Positions 55,801 to 64,000 of a DNA stretch of 64,000 nucleotides are shown piece by piece. The DNA is taken from the NCBI GenBank assembly GCA_029168955.1, contig JAPDOI010001226.1, positions 62,001 through 126,000 on the forward strand, read 5' to 3'. Both the position numbers and the translations under genes were made by a program. Origin of the DNA: Aplectana chamaeleonis. Lineage: Eukaryota; Nematoda; Chromadorea; Rhabditida; Cosmocercidae. Position 1 is the stretch's first letter; each line of letters begins with the position of its first letter. Under the pieces are notes generated by a model, which worked only from the letters and a program-made list of their open reading frames with translations, had not been told where the DNA came from and did not search any database.

Positions 55801-58800
55801 TGTACGCTTGACATGCAACTGGGTCGGCGCCGTCGTCATCGTCATCATCATCTGGTCACAGTCCAATCCCATGAGAGTGAGTAGTTCCCACTGTTCCAGA
55901 CACATCAACCACGAAGGGTCCGGCTTTGTGACCACAAATCCACACCAATTACGCGACGATCAGCCTTTTACGATCGGGTTAAACGTTACGCTGTGACGGA
56001 CGAAAAAAAACAGCACTGTCGTAGAGCTGTTCGTTACAACCAGCGTCTGGTTTGGTGGCTAATAAGGTCATTGGTCTGGCGGTGGTTTCTAAGGAGAGAT
56101 AGAAGGGTACATAGTTCCTCAGAGAGCTTTGACTAATACTTTTGTTTACTGGGCAGAGGAGAACTTTGGACCGTCATGCCGATACTTATGTAGGAACATT
56201 GAACTTTTCATAATATACCAGAACCAAAAAAAAACTGGTAAAAATCCATCCACTCACGCTAAAGAATCTATCAAGGGAACTATTATTAGCCATACTAACG
56301 ATACCAAGTAAAATGTACTTTTCAAGAAACAATTTTGGATCTAGAGTCCGAATATGCCCTTCCGAGTTGCCTGAAACCACTCTGAAATGAGTTATGTACC
56401 AGGTTGTCCAATAATTCTTGTCCGAAAATTTCATCATTTTTAATTTTTTTCATTTTTATTGAAAAACAAGTCTAATCAACAATATAATCACCACAATTAT
56501 CCACAACAGTGGCCCATCGATTGGGCAGGTGGCCGATGCCCTTCGCCCAGAACTCCGGGGCTGCGACTCGAAGAAGTCCGCGATGTCGGATTTGAGGATG
56601 TCGTAGTTGGTGAAGTTTCTTCCGGCCAAATGGTACTTCAGCGGGCGGAACAAGTGGTAGTCGGAGGGGGCGAGGTCCGGGGAATGCGGAGGATGGGCAA
56701 CCGTCTCCCAGCCGAGCGTCGCCAACTTCTGCTGGGTCTCCTTCGCCACGTGGGGGCGCGCGTTGTCGTGCAGCAGGTGGACCGAGGCCCGTCGGGGACG
56801 CTTTTCTCGGATGGCGGCGGCTAATTTCTCGAGCTGATCGGTGTAGGTGGAGGCGGTGACCGTCCTGCTTTGCGGGAGCAGCTCGAAGTACAGCATGCCC
56901 TTGGTGTCTCACTAGCAGCAGAGCATGATCTTCAGCGGGTGCAGGTCGGCTTTCGGCGTCGTCGGCTGCTCTTCTCCGCGCGGGATCCAGACGGCACGGC
57001 GGGCGACGTCGTCGTAGAGGACCCAGCTCTCATCCCCAGTGACCAGGTCCTCGAGAAACTCCTTGCGATGCGGACGAAGGAGGAGAGACTGGCAGACGGC
57101 CACGCGGCTCTGCTTGTTGGCATCCGTGAGACGGTGGGAGATCCAACGGGCCAGAACTTTGTGGTAGCCGAGTAAGTTGAGTCGATTGTGGGTGGTGGAC
57201 TTGCTGCAGCCGAGCGTCGTCGCCAGTTCACGGGTGGTGGCTTCCGGCTTCTCCTTGATACAGCGACGGACTTCGTCATCATTAACCGTAGAAGGCCTCC
57301 CGCTGTGCTCCCTGTCCTCGAGGCTCGTGTCGCCGCTCTCAAAACGATTGAACCAGCGGCTGACTGTGCGTTGGGACACGGCATCCTCCTTGCACGCTCT
57401 GCAGATGTTGGCGACCGCGGTGCCCGTGTCGTTGCCACGCAGCCACTTGTAGTACACGAACGTACGAATTCGACCTTGGTCACGAATTTTGAAAATTTTC
57501 GAACAGGAATTATTGGACGGCCTGGTACAATTTCCTTTGATTTTCGTGGCCAATATACCATCCAAAATGCGCTGTAATTTTTTTGGAAAGCTCGAAACGG
57601 ACCTAATAATCGTGTTCAGCAACCAAAATAACCCCCTGGACAAAGTTTGGGTGGAAGCACGTTTTCCGATTTGAGGGCAAAACGCGATTTTTGACGACTT
57701 CCGGAATTCCACGATAGATGTGGCTCAAATTTCCCTTTGGATTGTTTTCTTTGGAACGTATCTGAGGTCCATTTATCGATTTTCGACAGCTGACGATAGA
57801 TTACGGTGGGTATGTGGTAGTTTGGTCGAAGTCTCAGACTTGACTCAAAAACTCTATACGGGGGTTATTCCAGGTGCTCATTACGAATTTGATGTCCATT
57901 TGTCGATTTTAGGGTTCGCTATAAAAACGATTGGTCTTTTCATGAAAATGCAGATCTAGTGATCACAAAAGTAAAAAGAAGTAAAAATTTGCGGCATAAA
58001 CGCACAAAGGCCCCCCCCCCAATTAACAAGATTTTCATGAATGTGGATAATTGTGGGCGGGCGGACACCAGAACATACTGTGCTTCTCTAGGCCAAATTC
58101 CGGTCCGCAGTTGCGTCTCGACACGCTTTGCGGCCGCACGCGCTCGAGTCAGTCGGGTTTCCAGCGCCAAAGCCGACTCGATGGGGTTTTTTATACACCT
58201 TTCTCCAGTTTATCTTAGTTTCCAGTTTCCAAAACCCATTTATAGTCAGCAGATCGGCGACTTCTCCGCTGGCAGCTCTTCCGACTCGGGAGCGTGCGGC
58301 CGCAAAGCGTGTCGAGACGCAACACAGTAACTTGTTCTTGAACTTCTTTTCTCCTAGTTTACACTTATTCTCATTTTTGTGATGGCCAGATCTACCTTCT
58401 CATGAGGATAGCACTACAATCGTTTCCAACGCGAACACTGCCTCTAAGGTAGGGCTTGCACGCTAAATGACATGGTACCTACCGTAACCTACAGTAAGCC
58501 ATACAGTTTTGACGAGCGGACCCCAGATTCTTGTTTAGCGTCGTAGATTACCCCTTCATACCGGTTCTGAGCGAAATTCGGATTTTTTTCAAAACACTGA
58601 GAATTGCCTGGTGTACCATAACCGTTTCACGGAGCTTCAAAAACGCTCATACCTTCTTTCAGAGTGATTTTAGGCAGCAGCGAAGGGCGTTTCTGGACCA
58701 CACGTCAAAAATGGTTCTAGAAAAATACATTTCATTGCGTGGTGGCCACTTTGACCAAAAGGAGTTCCCTTGTGGGACAAATGATTGTACCGTGGACCTG

Positions 58801-61800
58801 CCACCGTAACCTCCCAGTAAAGTGAAACCTACCGCAACCTTCTCAAAACTGAAGAGTTGATGCCATGTTCATGATCTGTATCCTCAAACAATCCCTTGGA
58901 CCAAGTTCAGCTAAATTTGAGGGTTGACGTGTAGTGTTGCGCCCGCCTACAGTACATTTACCGTATTTTTCGGGAAAGAGAGAGCTGCCGTAGTCTTCCT
59001 AAAAATTGAAGGCTGATGTCAAACTTAAGATTAGCACCTGGGAGCGAAGATTCAGCCAAATCCTAAACTTGACTTATGTACATAATTAGTTTTACGGCTA
59101 CTGTACATCTACCGTAACTTTGTCAGAACCGACGCCGGCCATAATCCCATTTAAACTGATAAGTTGATATCGAATTTCTGATTAGCACCGTTGCTTTGGC
59201 AAAGTTTAAGCCAAATCAATCTGAGACAGAAAGCAATCTACAGTACACCTACCGTAATCTCTGAGGAAGCTGAAAGCTGCTGTAAAAATCAGATGCCATT
59301 GAGAGTTTTCACATGTATTCATACTATTTCAGATTCTCTGCTGTATAACTGGCCTGTTTGGTGTGTGCCAGAAACGGGTGTTTCTTCTGATTGCTCTCAC
59401 AATTTCGACGGTTATATCGATTTGTCAGAATGTTCTGATTCTTTTGTGGTGGGACCACTGTTACATACGATTTTTTACTAGTTTATATAACCTTAGGTCA
59501 TGGCTGGAAATTTTCCAGGTATACAGGAGTGTTCGGTGACATATCTAGACCAGTGTTGTCAGCTGGACTGCCCTATTCCTACTCATTCTTCCTCCGGCAC
59601 ACACCATTTTGTGCATCTCGCTACGACTTGCAGAAGTATGACAATTGAATGTTTCTTCAGGCTCTCAAGATGTCTAAGTAGGCAGCGGAACCGTGAACCC
59701 TACCGCTCTCTAACTTTGTTATGAGTATTAAACAAGTTAACGCCCAAAAGCATGCGGACAACTCATTTGCAAACTGAGCGGTCTAATTCAAGTTGAATAC
59801 AACATTTGTTCCTTGTGTTTATCTTGTTCGCATGATAAAAATTTCGCGGCATGTTACATGCAACGCATCGATCTTGGTTACGTGAATCACTAGCTATCCC
59901 CTCTGCCCAAGCTTGGAACATGCAGGTAACATGAATGCGGATTCTTAACATGCCAGACAGTCTAGTCAGGATGGATAAGTCCCATGGAGTATGTATCGTA
60001 GTATGTAACTTGTAGGTGTGAATATTTGAGATCGCTTCTGATGCTGTATGTTTCTCGTTAGTTTGAAATTAAGTTATGAGCAACGTTGCGCGCAAGTTGC
60101 ATGCGGGTAAGATGTATCCTTCTCGCTTTTTAAAACCTGGAAATGATTCTGCCCGAGGTGCTATCCCGGAGGGTTCAGAATTCTGCTGCCCTGTTAGGCG
60201 TCCTCTGGAACATTTCACTAATCCATCAATGTTTCCTTCAGATCCAGATGGGTGCAGTCGGTATGTGCCGTGCCGTACAACCAGATTGAAGCTGGGCAAG
60301 CCCTCCTGCATGTGATTCTGGCCGCAATCACCCTAATCCTCAGCGTCATAGTGATTCTGGAGAGGAAGAGAGAGAAGGATCGAGCGAAGGTGCATATACC
60401 GGCACAGTATGCACAGATCAAAAGGAATCAGATGCCACCACCACCGTCGAGAAGTGAACTTGGGTAAGTTATGATGTAGGGTAATCTGCCAGAAGTTGCA
60501 CATCTACTAACAATGAGAAGCGGCACTCTCCCAAGGTTATGGCCTAGCAGCATCGCTGCACGAGGGGTCTTGGTCCCGTGGCCACGCTTAGGGTGTTATC
60601 AGAGGACTTACACATATGTTCCATACCCCGCCGTAGACTGCCACGCGGTTGAGAATACCTCACCTAACCTAGCCGGATATATTGTACCCTGCGGTGCGGT
60701 GGCACTACAGCCTCTACTAACATTATGGTGGAATGACGCCATACCCACATGCAAGGTGAACATCATCACATCAGTACACACAACTTGCAACTGTGCCTTC
60801 TGCGTTTTCAATCAATACTCCGAGCAATCGATACTGTATGCGCATCATGCGGCAATATACTGCGTTGAAAACAGAACACTATTGACGCATATGTTTACGG
60901 AACTGAACTCCTGTCATCACGGTATAACAAGAATGCAGGAAATTTGCACATCCTACTAGCAGGGACGAATCTCGTCATGTATTAAGCTAAATTGGGTCTG
61001 ACTCAGAACAACAACCTACAGGGCGTACCGTGGGCATGCGAAGGGAGACGTGTGTTCATGTCCGAACAGAGGCCAGGCAGAGGGCCGTAGGGTTACGTGA
61101 ATTACGAGTGCTGAGAAGAGTGCCCTCAATGGCGTTGAGCATTAAGTCGATTCAAAGTTGTCGATGGCAGTTGTTGTGGTCGTCGGGCGCAGGCAGAACA
61201 TTACTTGGCGCGGGCCACGGCTTAACAGGAGGCGATCGATCGACGACCACTCGTGGAGGCAGCAGGAGGCGAATTGGCCAAGAGGACGCCGAATCGATTG
61301 ACGCGACGCGCGCGCGGCGTTCCAGGACATTTGATTACTGTACCTTGCGCTGCGGGACCAGTGACGCATTGGCTTTGGAGCACCGTCAGGACTGGAGTCA
61401 TACGAACGTTAGGACAGAGGTCGATGCGCATGAATCCCATAGCAGCACATTCACGATCGGTTTAGCGATACCGAATGTGCTGTAAAGAGATTCATGTATG
61501 TTGGTCCCAACCAATCGCTTCTCATTAGATGTTCAACTTATGGTGTACTACACTATACATTATCCCTAGTATTAAGTGGAGTGATTTTATAGAAGTGGCT
61601 ATGTGGACTCTTCTTCTGAAGACGTGCCAGCTGTGGCGGCACTGGCCGAACACCGAGTGCATCCGTGCTCCTACGAGCGCCACAATCGCAACAAGAGGGC
61701 AAAGATACGCCCAAATTCGTTGGTGAGTCGAGCATGAGCACTACTAGTAAACCTCACTGGGCGAGAATGTCAGAAGTCGCGGTTGGCGTTGGGGTAGCTG

Positions 61801-63712
61801 AGTCGGTGTTCCTTTTTCGGGAATCTCGCGTGCCCCTCGGGTAATTTTCCTAGTACGAGGAAAACCGACATCTGACCGTAACGCAACCGTTCGCCTTCTA
61901 AAATTGTCATTCTCGCGCACTCTAATGTGATTACACTAGTTATTCTGTTAGCCTGCTCGTGTTACCAGCATGCTTACCAATGCCTTTTTGAACTGTTCTT
62001 TGCTTACCCGACTACCTGGCTTACCCATTTTTACTTGGCTTAAACCACTGAAGATGCCAGCGGTGTGCCGAAACTCCATCTGATGTGCGCAACCCTCCCT
62101 TCTGAGTACCTGAGCATGCATTTTACATAGCGAGTGCCGTTCGTGAATTGACCAGCCGCCCTTGGTCGCCACTCTAGAAGGACCTATTTCTTGCCAGCTA
62201 CCTTCCCGAGGATCACTCCGTATCTACCGCATGCTTAAAATCATAATCCTATGATTGCTCTCATGTCCTGCTTAGTGCAATAACAGCTTTCACTAACGCA
62301 CTGCTTTCCAGAGATCCTACTCTGACACGGCACAATGTCTGTAGTTCTCGTGCTTTGGTTGTTGTTTCTGTGGAACAGCTCTCGCACCCTTACACTGAGA
62401 AGTGCTTCACCGTCTGCACATTTTTTATGTGTTATATTTATTCTTTCTGTTGATTAACAAGTTTGCTATGTTTTCCTGATGCATTCATCTGTACTGCGGA
62501 AGAGACCAACAAGATGATCCATCTTCAAGCGAGTCAAATTGTCCGTGCTTATCTAATCGTCTTGGTGATCTCGATGGTAGATTCCGCCCTTGTGCCTTAT
62601 CCTTTCTGTGCTTTCCTATCCACTGTGCTTCAGCAAAAAATTGTCCGCCTCAGTGTGACGCTTGTAGCAGAACGCTCTTGCCTCTCCCGCTCTAACCTTT
62701 TTTCAGCCGCAATCATACTTCGATCACCGCTCGTGTATCAATTCGTCCGACAATGACGACTTTTGCCCAAAACCTCCGACGAAGAGGTCGTCTTCTACGG
62801 CGAGTGGACGTTTCCGAAAATCCAGTGAGCAGCCGCGTCGCGCCAGCATGCACGAGGTAGTCTTTTGATGTGAAGCATCTGATTATGACTTCGTTCAACA
62901 ATAACCTTTTAGGAACTGAGTGCATTCGATGAGCCAAATGAGCAGGAGTTTGGAAGACCGCCTAGGAACCTTACGTCCTTGGTGAGCTTTGATCCGAAGA
63001 GTCGAACATTGCTGCGAGTGCGTGAGCATAGGGAGTCAGACGACGACGACGCTGAAGGCTACAGTCGGATTGGCAAGGTGACATGACAGGACATAACATA
63101 ACATAACATAACATAATATTATAACGTAGCGTAAATGAACATGTGTGAACCCTTTCAACTGAAATTTCTCTGCAGGAGCTCCCAGCGGACAGTGGTTTAT
63201 ACGAGCGGATCCGAGCTAGGGGATCAAGGGTTGAAACGAGTCCGCCAGTCAGTTCTCAAGGTCTATCCGGATCTAGACCCAGGAATCCGAGCCATGTTGG
63301 TTTTTACATATACCCATTTCCCTATAAGGATATCGGATTTATAGTTCTTGTGTTTCAGGACTCCCTGCCGTCTGCGATGGCGCCAGTGTTATCTAGCGAT
63401 GTGGTTAACCGAGATGTTAGCAGCTCTGATTCCGGATTCGCACAACCGAGTTACTGGCAACCATTATCACCGTCGTCGCTTTCCAAATTCCCGGAAACCG
63501 AGTCTCCTGGGATAAAACTGACGAGGGATGATGATCATCATCCGTTCCCAGGCCCTTCCCAGGAGTACAAGACCAACTTCCATATGGAGACAAAGGATCG
63601 CGGTACAGCCGTTGGCCACTATCATTCGATGAATGAGTTTCGCCTTACGGGCGATACGCCGTCACCAAGGGGGACTATGCCTATCATCACGGGTGCTGGC
63701 TTGCTCGTATAA
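39991..63712 (+). CDS. NKAIN: NKAIN-type Na+/K+-ATPase-interacting membrane protein (9 exons, 497 aa)
   Basis: Exons: 39991-40110, 59333-59448, 59519-59635, 60242-60463, 61593-61722, 62707-62856, 62913-63077, 63176-63295, 63359-63712. They total 1494 nt and the phases close throughout. The NKAIN hallmarks are RQVFDLIGKLWIP in exon 1, ITGLFGVCQKR at the second membrane segment, QNVLILLWYTGVFGDIS after the third, and CAVPYNQIEAGQALLHVILA leading the fourth. Four hydrophobic segments lie at about residues 4-20, 34-50, 54-77 and 135-155. NKAINs are small plasma-membrane proteins that bind the sodium-pump beta subunit in neurons. Vertebrate members have about 200 residues; here a charged, Ser/Pro-rich tail adds about 330. 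The first intron is 19.2 kb. I saw no clear TATA box or trans-splice acceptor before the ATG. Confidence 0.88.
40223..40500. mobile_element. Palindromic MITE TA-CTGTGCTT, copy 2
   Basis: 278 bp with TA at 40221 and 40501 and the same TIRs as at 31365. It lies 112 bp into NKAIN intron 1. Confidence 0.9.
40858..41085. repeat. TTCGAATA minisatellite
   Basis: Units of about 50 bp combine GAATATTCGAATAAACGA with TTCAAAAAATTGACTTCTCC, related to the tract at 13098-13345. Confidence 0.8.
41375..41629. mobile_element. Palindromic MITE TA-CTGTGCTT, copy 3 (left end truncated)
   Basis: The right TIR is complete (GGCCCAGAGAAGAATAG); the left begins at ATTGCGTCTCGACACGC. The interior matches the other copies. 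Confidence 0.8.
41895..42173. mobile_element. Palindromic MITE TA-CTGTGCTT, copy 4
   Basis: 279 bp, flanked by TA at 41893 and 42174; complete TIRs and the same internal TATAAAAAAGCCA. Confidence 0.9.
42180..43100. other. NKAIN intron 1 stretch without recognised content
   Basis: Plain intronic sequence. I see no open frame, repeat or RNA gene that can be supported. Confidence 0.5.
43109..43306. mobile_element. ~200-bp MITE, family ACTGTCCGCCC, copy 2
   Basis: Inverted ends GTCCGAATGAGACTGCCCGC and ...GGGCGGAGAGTTCCATTCG with core GATTCCTGCTAATCGAT, as at 25027 and 47691. Confidence 0.75.
43497..43775. mobile_element. Palindromic MITE TA-CTGTGCTT, copy 5
   Basis: 279 bp with TA at 43495 and 43776; complete TIRs. 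Confidence 0.9.
43800..45120 (+). repeat. 1.3 kb polypyrimidine tract
   Basis: The + strand is overwhelmingly T and C (TTTC, CTTTT and TTCC words) from about 43800 to 45120, bordered by ordinary sequence. Long open frames here (up to 365 codons rich in F, S and L) follow from the composition, because stop codons need purines. It lies inside NKAIN intron 1. Confidence 0.9.
45698..46407. mobile_element. MITE with TTACATGTAA palindrome arrays, copy 1
   Basis: Ends CTCAGAAAAATGAAAACAAG and inverse (TTTTGATTTTTTCTGAG) are followed inward by runs of AAGTTACTTGTAAC, GTTACATGTAAC and TTGCGACTTATCTC. A unique middle (46019-46230) holds GTACGACGTACTCGCGGGGT. No coding sequence. Confidence 0.8.
46641..47098. 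mobile_element. MITE with TTACATGTAA palindrome arrays, copy 2 (inverted, shorter)
   Basis: Flanked by TA at 46639 and 47099; ends CTAAGAAAAATCAAAACAAG and inverse. It is in opposite orientation to copy 1 and lacks part of the middle. Confidence 0.82.
47691..47889. mobile_element. ~200-bp MITE, family ACTGTCCGCCC, copy 3
   Basis: Carries GGTCGGCGTGCGTGTCGAG at the left, GCGCGGGCGGAGAGTCCCAT at the right and core TATTCCTGCTAATCGAT. Confidence 0.7.
48775..50122. mobile_element. piggyBac-like non-autonomous element (TTAA TSD)
   Basis: Perfect 15-bp TIRs CACTTAAGAGACCGC are flanked by TTAA at 48771-48774 and 50123-50126. The uninterrupted mariner copy reads GTATTTAAACGTGG at this point, so the insertion and its 4-bp TTAA duplication are directly visible. 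The left end has three tandem 44-bp units starting GACCGCGTGTCCACACTGCG (48784, 48828, 48872) and the right end has one more (50025). No transposase is visible. Confidence 0.9.
50127..51060 (+). pseudogene. Mariner copy 2 transposase remnant
   Basis: The N-terminal part is split by the piggyBac-like insert and by stops. The C-terminal part, open from 50654, reads VLFHQYNAPRHKSVLTMAKI, ELLEHPPYSPDLDPSDFHLF and GKRFSSNEEVITAAEAYF. The HQDNAPxH motif has become HQYNAPRH, so the second catalytic Asp is lost while the third (PSDFHLF) is kept. Confidence 0.88.
51100..51168 (+). pseudogene. tRNA-like sequence (class II-like, Leu/Ser type)
   Basis: GTAGAG pairs with CTCTGC as an acceptor stem, GGCCGAGTGGTCGAAGGCGC is a Leu/Ser-type D-arm (A-box), and GAGTTCAATCC is a B-box. 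The T-stem does not pair and the long variable arm is missing. It starts 10 bp after the mariner TA. It is related to 54785-54848. Confidence 0.6.
51310..52260. other. NKAIN intron 1 stretch without recognised content
   Basis: No supportable gene or repeat apart from short GAACACGAA-type relic phrases near 52155. Confidence 0.5.
52262..52925. repeat. (TAAA)n array, ~660 bp
   Basis: Long imperfect AAATAAAT runs with GTAAGTAA variants. The Tyr/Leu/Phe/Ile-rich open frames on the reverse strand are artefacts. Confidence 0.95.
53592..53842. mobile_element. Foldback MITE with TA ends (CTCAGGCGATTCTCGG)
   Basis: TACTCAGGCGATTCTCGG at 53592 is mirrored by CCGAGAATCGCCTGAGTA. The interior is made of further inverted pairs (GCCGCCTGACAGTTCGG, GCGGGCCACTGCTG, CCGGACAGCAACAG), so nearly the whole 250 bp folds. 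A relative may lie at 25555-25620. Confidence 0.75.
54045..54205 (+). repeat. tRNA-derived SINE, best copy
   Basis: The head 54045-54114 folds as a tRNA: acceptor GTGTCGG/CTGACAT, D-stem GTGT/ACAC, and T-arm GCAGG-TTCGAGT-CCTGC. The anticodon arm (CTCGC/GCGTG) has one mismatch and a loop reading CCGGAAA. The body (CTGAGTTTTGCGTTCAACTC, CCTTGTGATAACTTGTGATC) is not tRNA and is shared with copies at 15549-15635 and 15770-15933. Intact A- and B-boxes would allow RNA polymerase III transcription. Confidence 0.82.
54602..54677 (-). repeat. tRNA-like sequence
   Basis: Reverse strand: CGTAGCGCAGAGGCAAGCG (A-box) and GGGGTTCGATCCTCG (B-box). The acceptor ends do not pair, so it is a pseudogene or SINE head. 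Confidence 0.55.
54785..54848 (-). pseudogene. tRNA-like sequence related to 51100-51168
   Basis: Reverse strand: GCCAAGTGGTTCACGG (A-box), GATTACCAGCAGAAGACTC and CGGGTTCGATCCCC (B-box). The order TTACCAGC..AGACTC.CG.GTTC.ATCCC matches 51100-51168 almost base for base, so both derive from one source. Confidence 0.6.
55024..55729. mobile_element. MITE with TTACATGTAA palindrome arrays, copy 3
   Basis: 706 bp, TA at 55022 and 55730; ends CTCAGAAAAATGAAAACAAG and TTTTGATTTTTCTTAG. It matches copy 1 along its whole length, including the GTACGACG..CTCGCGGGGTCA middle. Confidence 0.88.
56399..57525 (-). mobile_element. Mariner-family transposon (SETMAR-like), 1127 bp
   Basis: TIRs CCAGGTTGTCCAATAATTCT and the inverse of TCGAACAGGAATTATTGGAC..CCTGG are flanked by TA at 56397 and 57526. 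The length is near full for a mariner. It is a different family from the 1756 and 48463 copies but close in protein to the relic at 9689. Confidence 0.92.
56470..57480 (-). pseudogene. Mariner transposase with two adjacent stops and a frameshift
   Basis: From the N-terminus: RIRTFVYYKWLRGNDTGTAV, RTVSRWFNRFESGDTSLED (HTH), GRPSTVNDDEVRRCIKEKPE, VTGDESWVLYDDVARRA (first catalytic Asp), HPLKIMLCC. Then TAG and TGA stand at 56914-56909, where the relative at 9689 reads FW. Then GMLYFELLPQSRTVTAS, LLHDNARPHVAKETQ (second Asp) and YSPDLAPSDYHLF (third Asp, D34D spacing). A frameshift near 56570 disrupts the end, whose other frame gives GDYIVD. All three catalytic Asp are kept. Confidence 0.9.
58078..58327. 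mobile_element. Palindromic MITE TA-CTGTGCTT, copy 6 (right arm shortened)
   Basis: The left TIR is complete after TA at 58076. The right arm lacks about 28 bp between GAGACGCAA and CACAG. It is nested in the TIR element. Confidence 0.85.
59333..59635 (+). CDS. NKAIN: NKAIN exons 59333-59448 and 59519-59635: membrane segments 2-3 and loop
   Basis: After TATTTCAG: ILCCITGLFGVCQKRVFLLI ... SICQNVLILLW with donor GTGGGA. A 70-nt intron ending TTTTCCAG follows, then YTGVFGDISRPVLSAGLPYS ... CASRYDLQ plus two bases. The frame also stays open a little past the donor; this site was chosen because it restores the NKAIN phrase NVxIxxxYxxVGG-like NVLILLWYTGVFGDIS. Confidence 0.85.
60242..60463 (+). 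CDS. NKAIN: NKAIN exon 4: membrane segment 4 and start of tail
   Basis: After CCTTCAG: SRWVQSVCAVPYNQIEAGQA, the hydrophobic LLHVILAAITLILSVIVI, then a basic ERKREKDRAK and proline-rich PPPPSRSEL, donor GTAAGT. It matches the last membrane segment of NKAINs; the positive stretch after it marks the cytoplasmic side. Confidence 0.9.
60464..61592. other. NKAIN intron 4, no further features
   Basis: Open frames of about 150 codons occur here (60513-60959 and 61030-61485) but show no domain, signal or splice support. I see no repeat family. Confidence 0.5.
61593..63712 (+). CDS. NKAIN: NKAIN exons 5-9: long polar C-terminal tail
   Basis: Exons 61593-61722 (SGYVDSSSEDVPAVAALAEH...), 62707-62856 (SYFDHRSCINSSDNDDFCPK..., then Ser/Arg-rich), 62913-63077 (ELSAFDEPNEQEFGRPPRNL..., ESDDDDAEGYSRIGK), 63176-63295 (ELPADSGLYERIRARGSRVE...) and 63359-63712 (DSLPSAMAPVLSSDVVNRDV... 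ending ITGAGLLV, TAA). All but the first are phase 0. The 63295 donor (GTTGGT) is chosen because the alternative at 63298 leads at once to a stop. The tail is hydrophilic, acidic and Ser/Pro-rich, probably disordered and cytoplasmic, with no domain I recognise. Confidence 0.82.
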
Positions 63713-64000
63713 CCTAACTATGCCACATTTCAAGATTGTATGATGTCAGCAGTTGTATCATTGCTTGTGGATCAGCCTGATTATCCAGATTCATTTTTGT
63801 TGAAAGTGACAGAAAGGCGCTTCAAATGAATAGAGCTGTGGTCAAACTCTGACTACCGTGAATTCAACTCGTTGGCCTGCAAAGGGTCGGATCTACAAGG
63901 GATTTGCCGTGGAAATCGAGACCTGCCCCTCCTCCCTGTCGTGACGAGAAGGGAGGTTATCACGGAAGTAGCAATCTGGCTCCTGCGCAGCTCCATTGCG
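63713..64000 (+). other. Presumed NKAIN 3' UTR
   Basis: AATGAA at 63825-63830 is a possible variant polyadenylation signal. No AATAAA is present before the window ends. Confidence 0.35.

Larger units (their letters stand above)
56271..58773. mobile_element. TIR DNA element, family ACAAGGGAA, with mariner and MITE insertions
   Basis: The left end (CAAGGGAAC at 56272, AAATGTACTTTTCAAGAAAC) and right end (GGTTCTAGAAAAATACATTTC to TTCCCTTGT at 58773) match the copy at 21937-24114. The mariner at 56399-57525 and the palindromic MITE at 58078-58327 are inserted inside. The remainder holds CTACCGTAACCTAC-type motifs. Confidence 0.7.

Noticed and set aside
60513..60959. 148-codon open frame with several Cys between NKAIN exons
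   Set aside because: It has no signal, domain or splice support, and the neighbouring exons join in phase without it.
63296..63358. Donor at 63298 for the penultimate NKAIN junction
   Set aside because: It would put the last exon into a frame that stops after about a dozen codons; the donor at 63296 keeps the 117-residue end open.

Overview
The window reads as animal nuclear DNA from a repeat-rich invertebrate, most likely a nematode (moderate confidence). Coding sequence is cut into many 60-220 bp exons. Their acceptors mostly end in TTTCAG, TTTTAG or TGCAG, several introns are only about 60-90 nt, and no bacterial-style operons are present. I cannot name the species.

Only two host genes can be supported, both on the + strand. 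(1) Positions 1295-24690 hold the 3' part (20 exons, 655 codons plus stop) of a UBE3C-type HECT E3 ubiquitin ligase. The gene runs in from the left edge and ends with a canonical HECT tail in a separate last exon. (2) Positions 39991-63712 hold a complete nine-exon gene (497 aa) for an NKAIN-type (Na+/K+-ATPase-interacting) four-pass membrane protein. Its first intron is 19.2 kb, and it has an unusually long polar C-terminal tail. Phases and frames close across all exons of both models.

Everything else is mobile or repetitive DNA, and much of it can be resolved by target-site duplications (TSDs). The UBE3C intron at 1619-6591 holds a mariner that was invaded by a palindromic foldback element, a full-length LINE (antisense) and a hAT-like MITE. 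The UBE3C intron at 18107-24338 holds a second full-length LINE of the same family (sense) and a hAT-like element sitting inside the terminal repeat of another DNA element. Other UBE3C introns carry an 0.84 kb near-complete palindrome, a mariner relic, a MULE-like element with 9-bp TSD, tRNA-derived SINEs and TTCGAATA minisatellites.

The intergenic stretch 24691-39990 contains a long inverted-repeat element split by a 5'-truncated LINE of a different clade, a recent 1.9 kb tandem duplication with large (ATT)n arrays, and a 2.2 kb field of more than 40 same-strand GTCGC motifs spaced mostly 10 bp apart, lying just upstream of the NKAIN start. The giant NKAIN intron holds palindromic TA-TSD MITEs, a 1.3 kb polypyrimidine tract, MITEs built from TTACATGTAA palindromes, a mariner broken by a piggyBac-like TTAA element, tRNA-like sequences, a TTTA array, and a TIR element split by a further mariner and a MITE.

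Both full-length LINEs encode a 2A-like NPGP motif ahead of a PHD-like zinc finger, AP endonuclease, reverse transcriptase and CCHC knuckle. No CRISPR, rRNA gene, clearly functional tRNA gene or convincing novel host pathway was seen. The most interesting signals are the 2A-like motif with a replaced Asp, the 10-bp phased GTCGC field and the long NKAIN tail.
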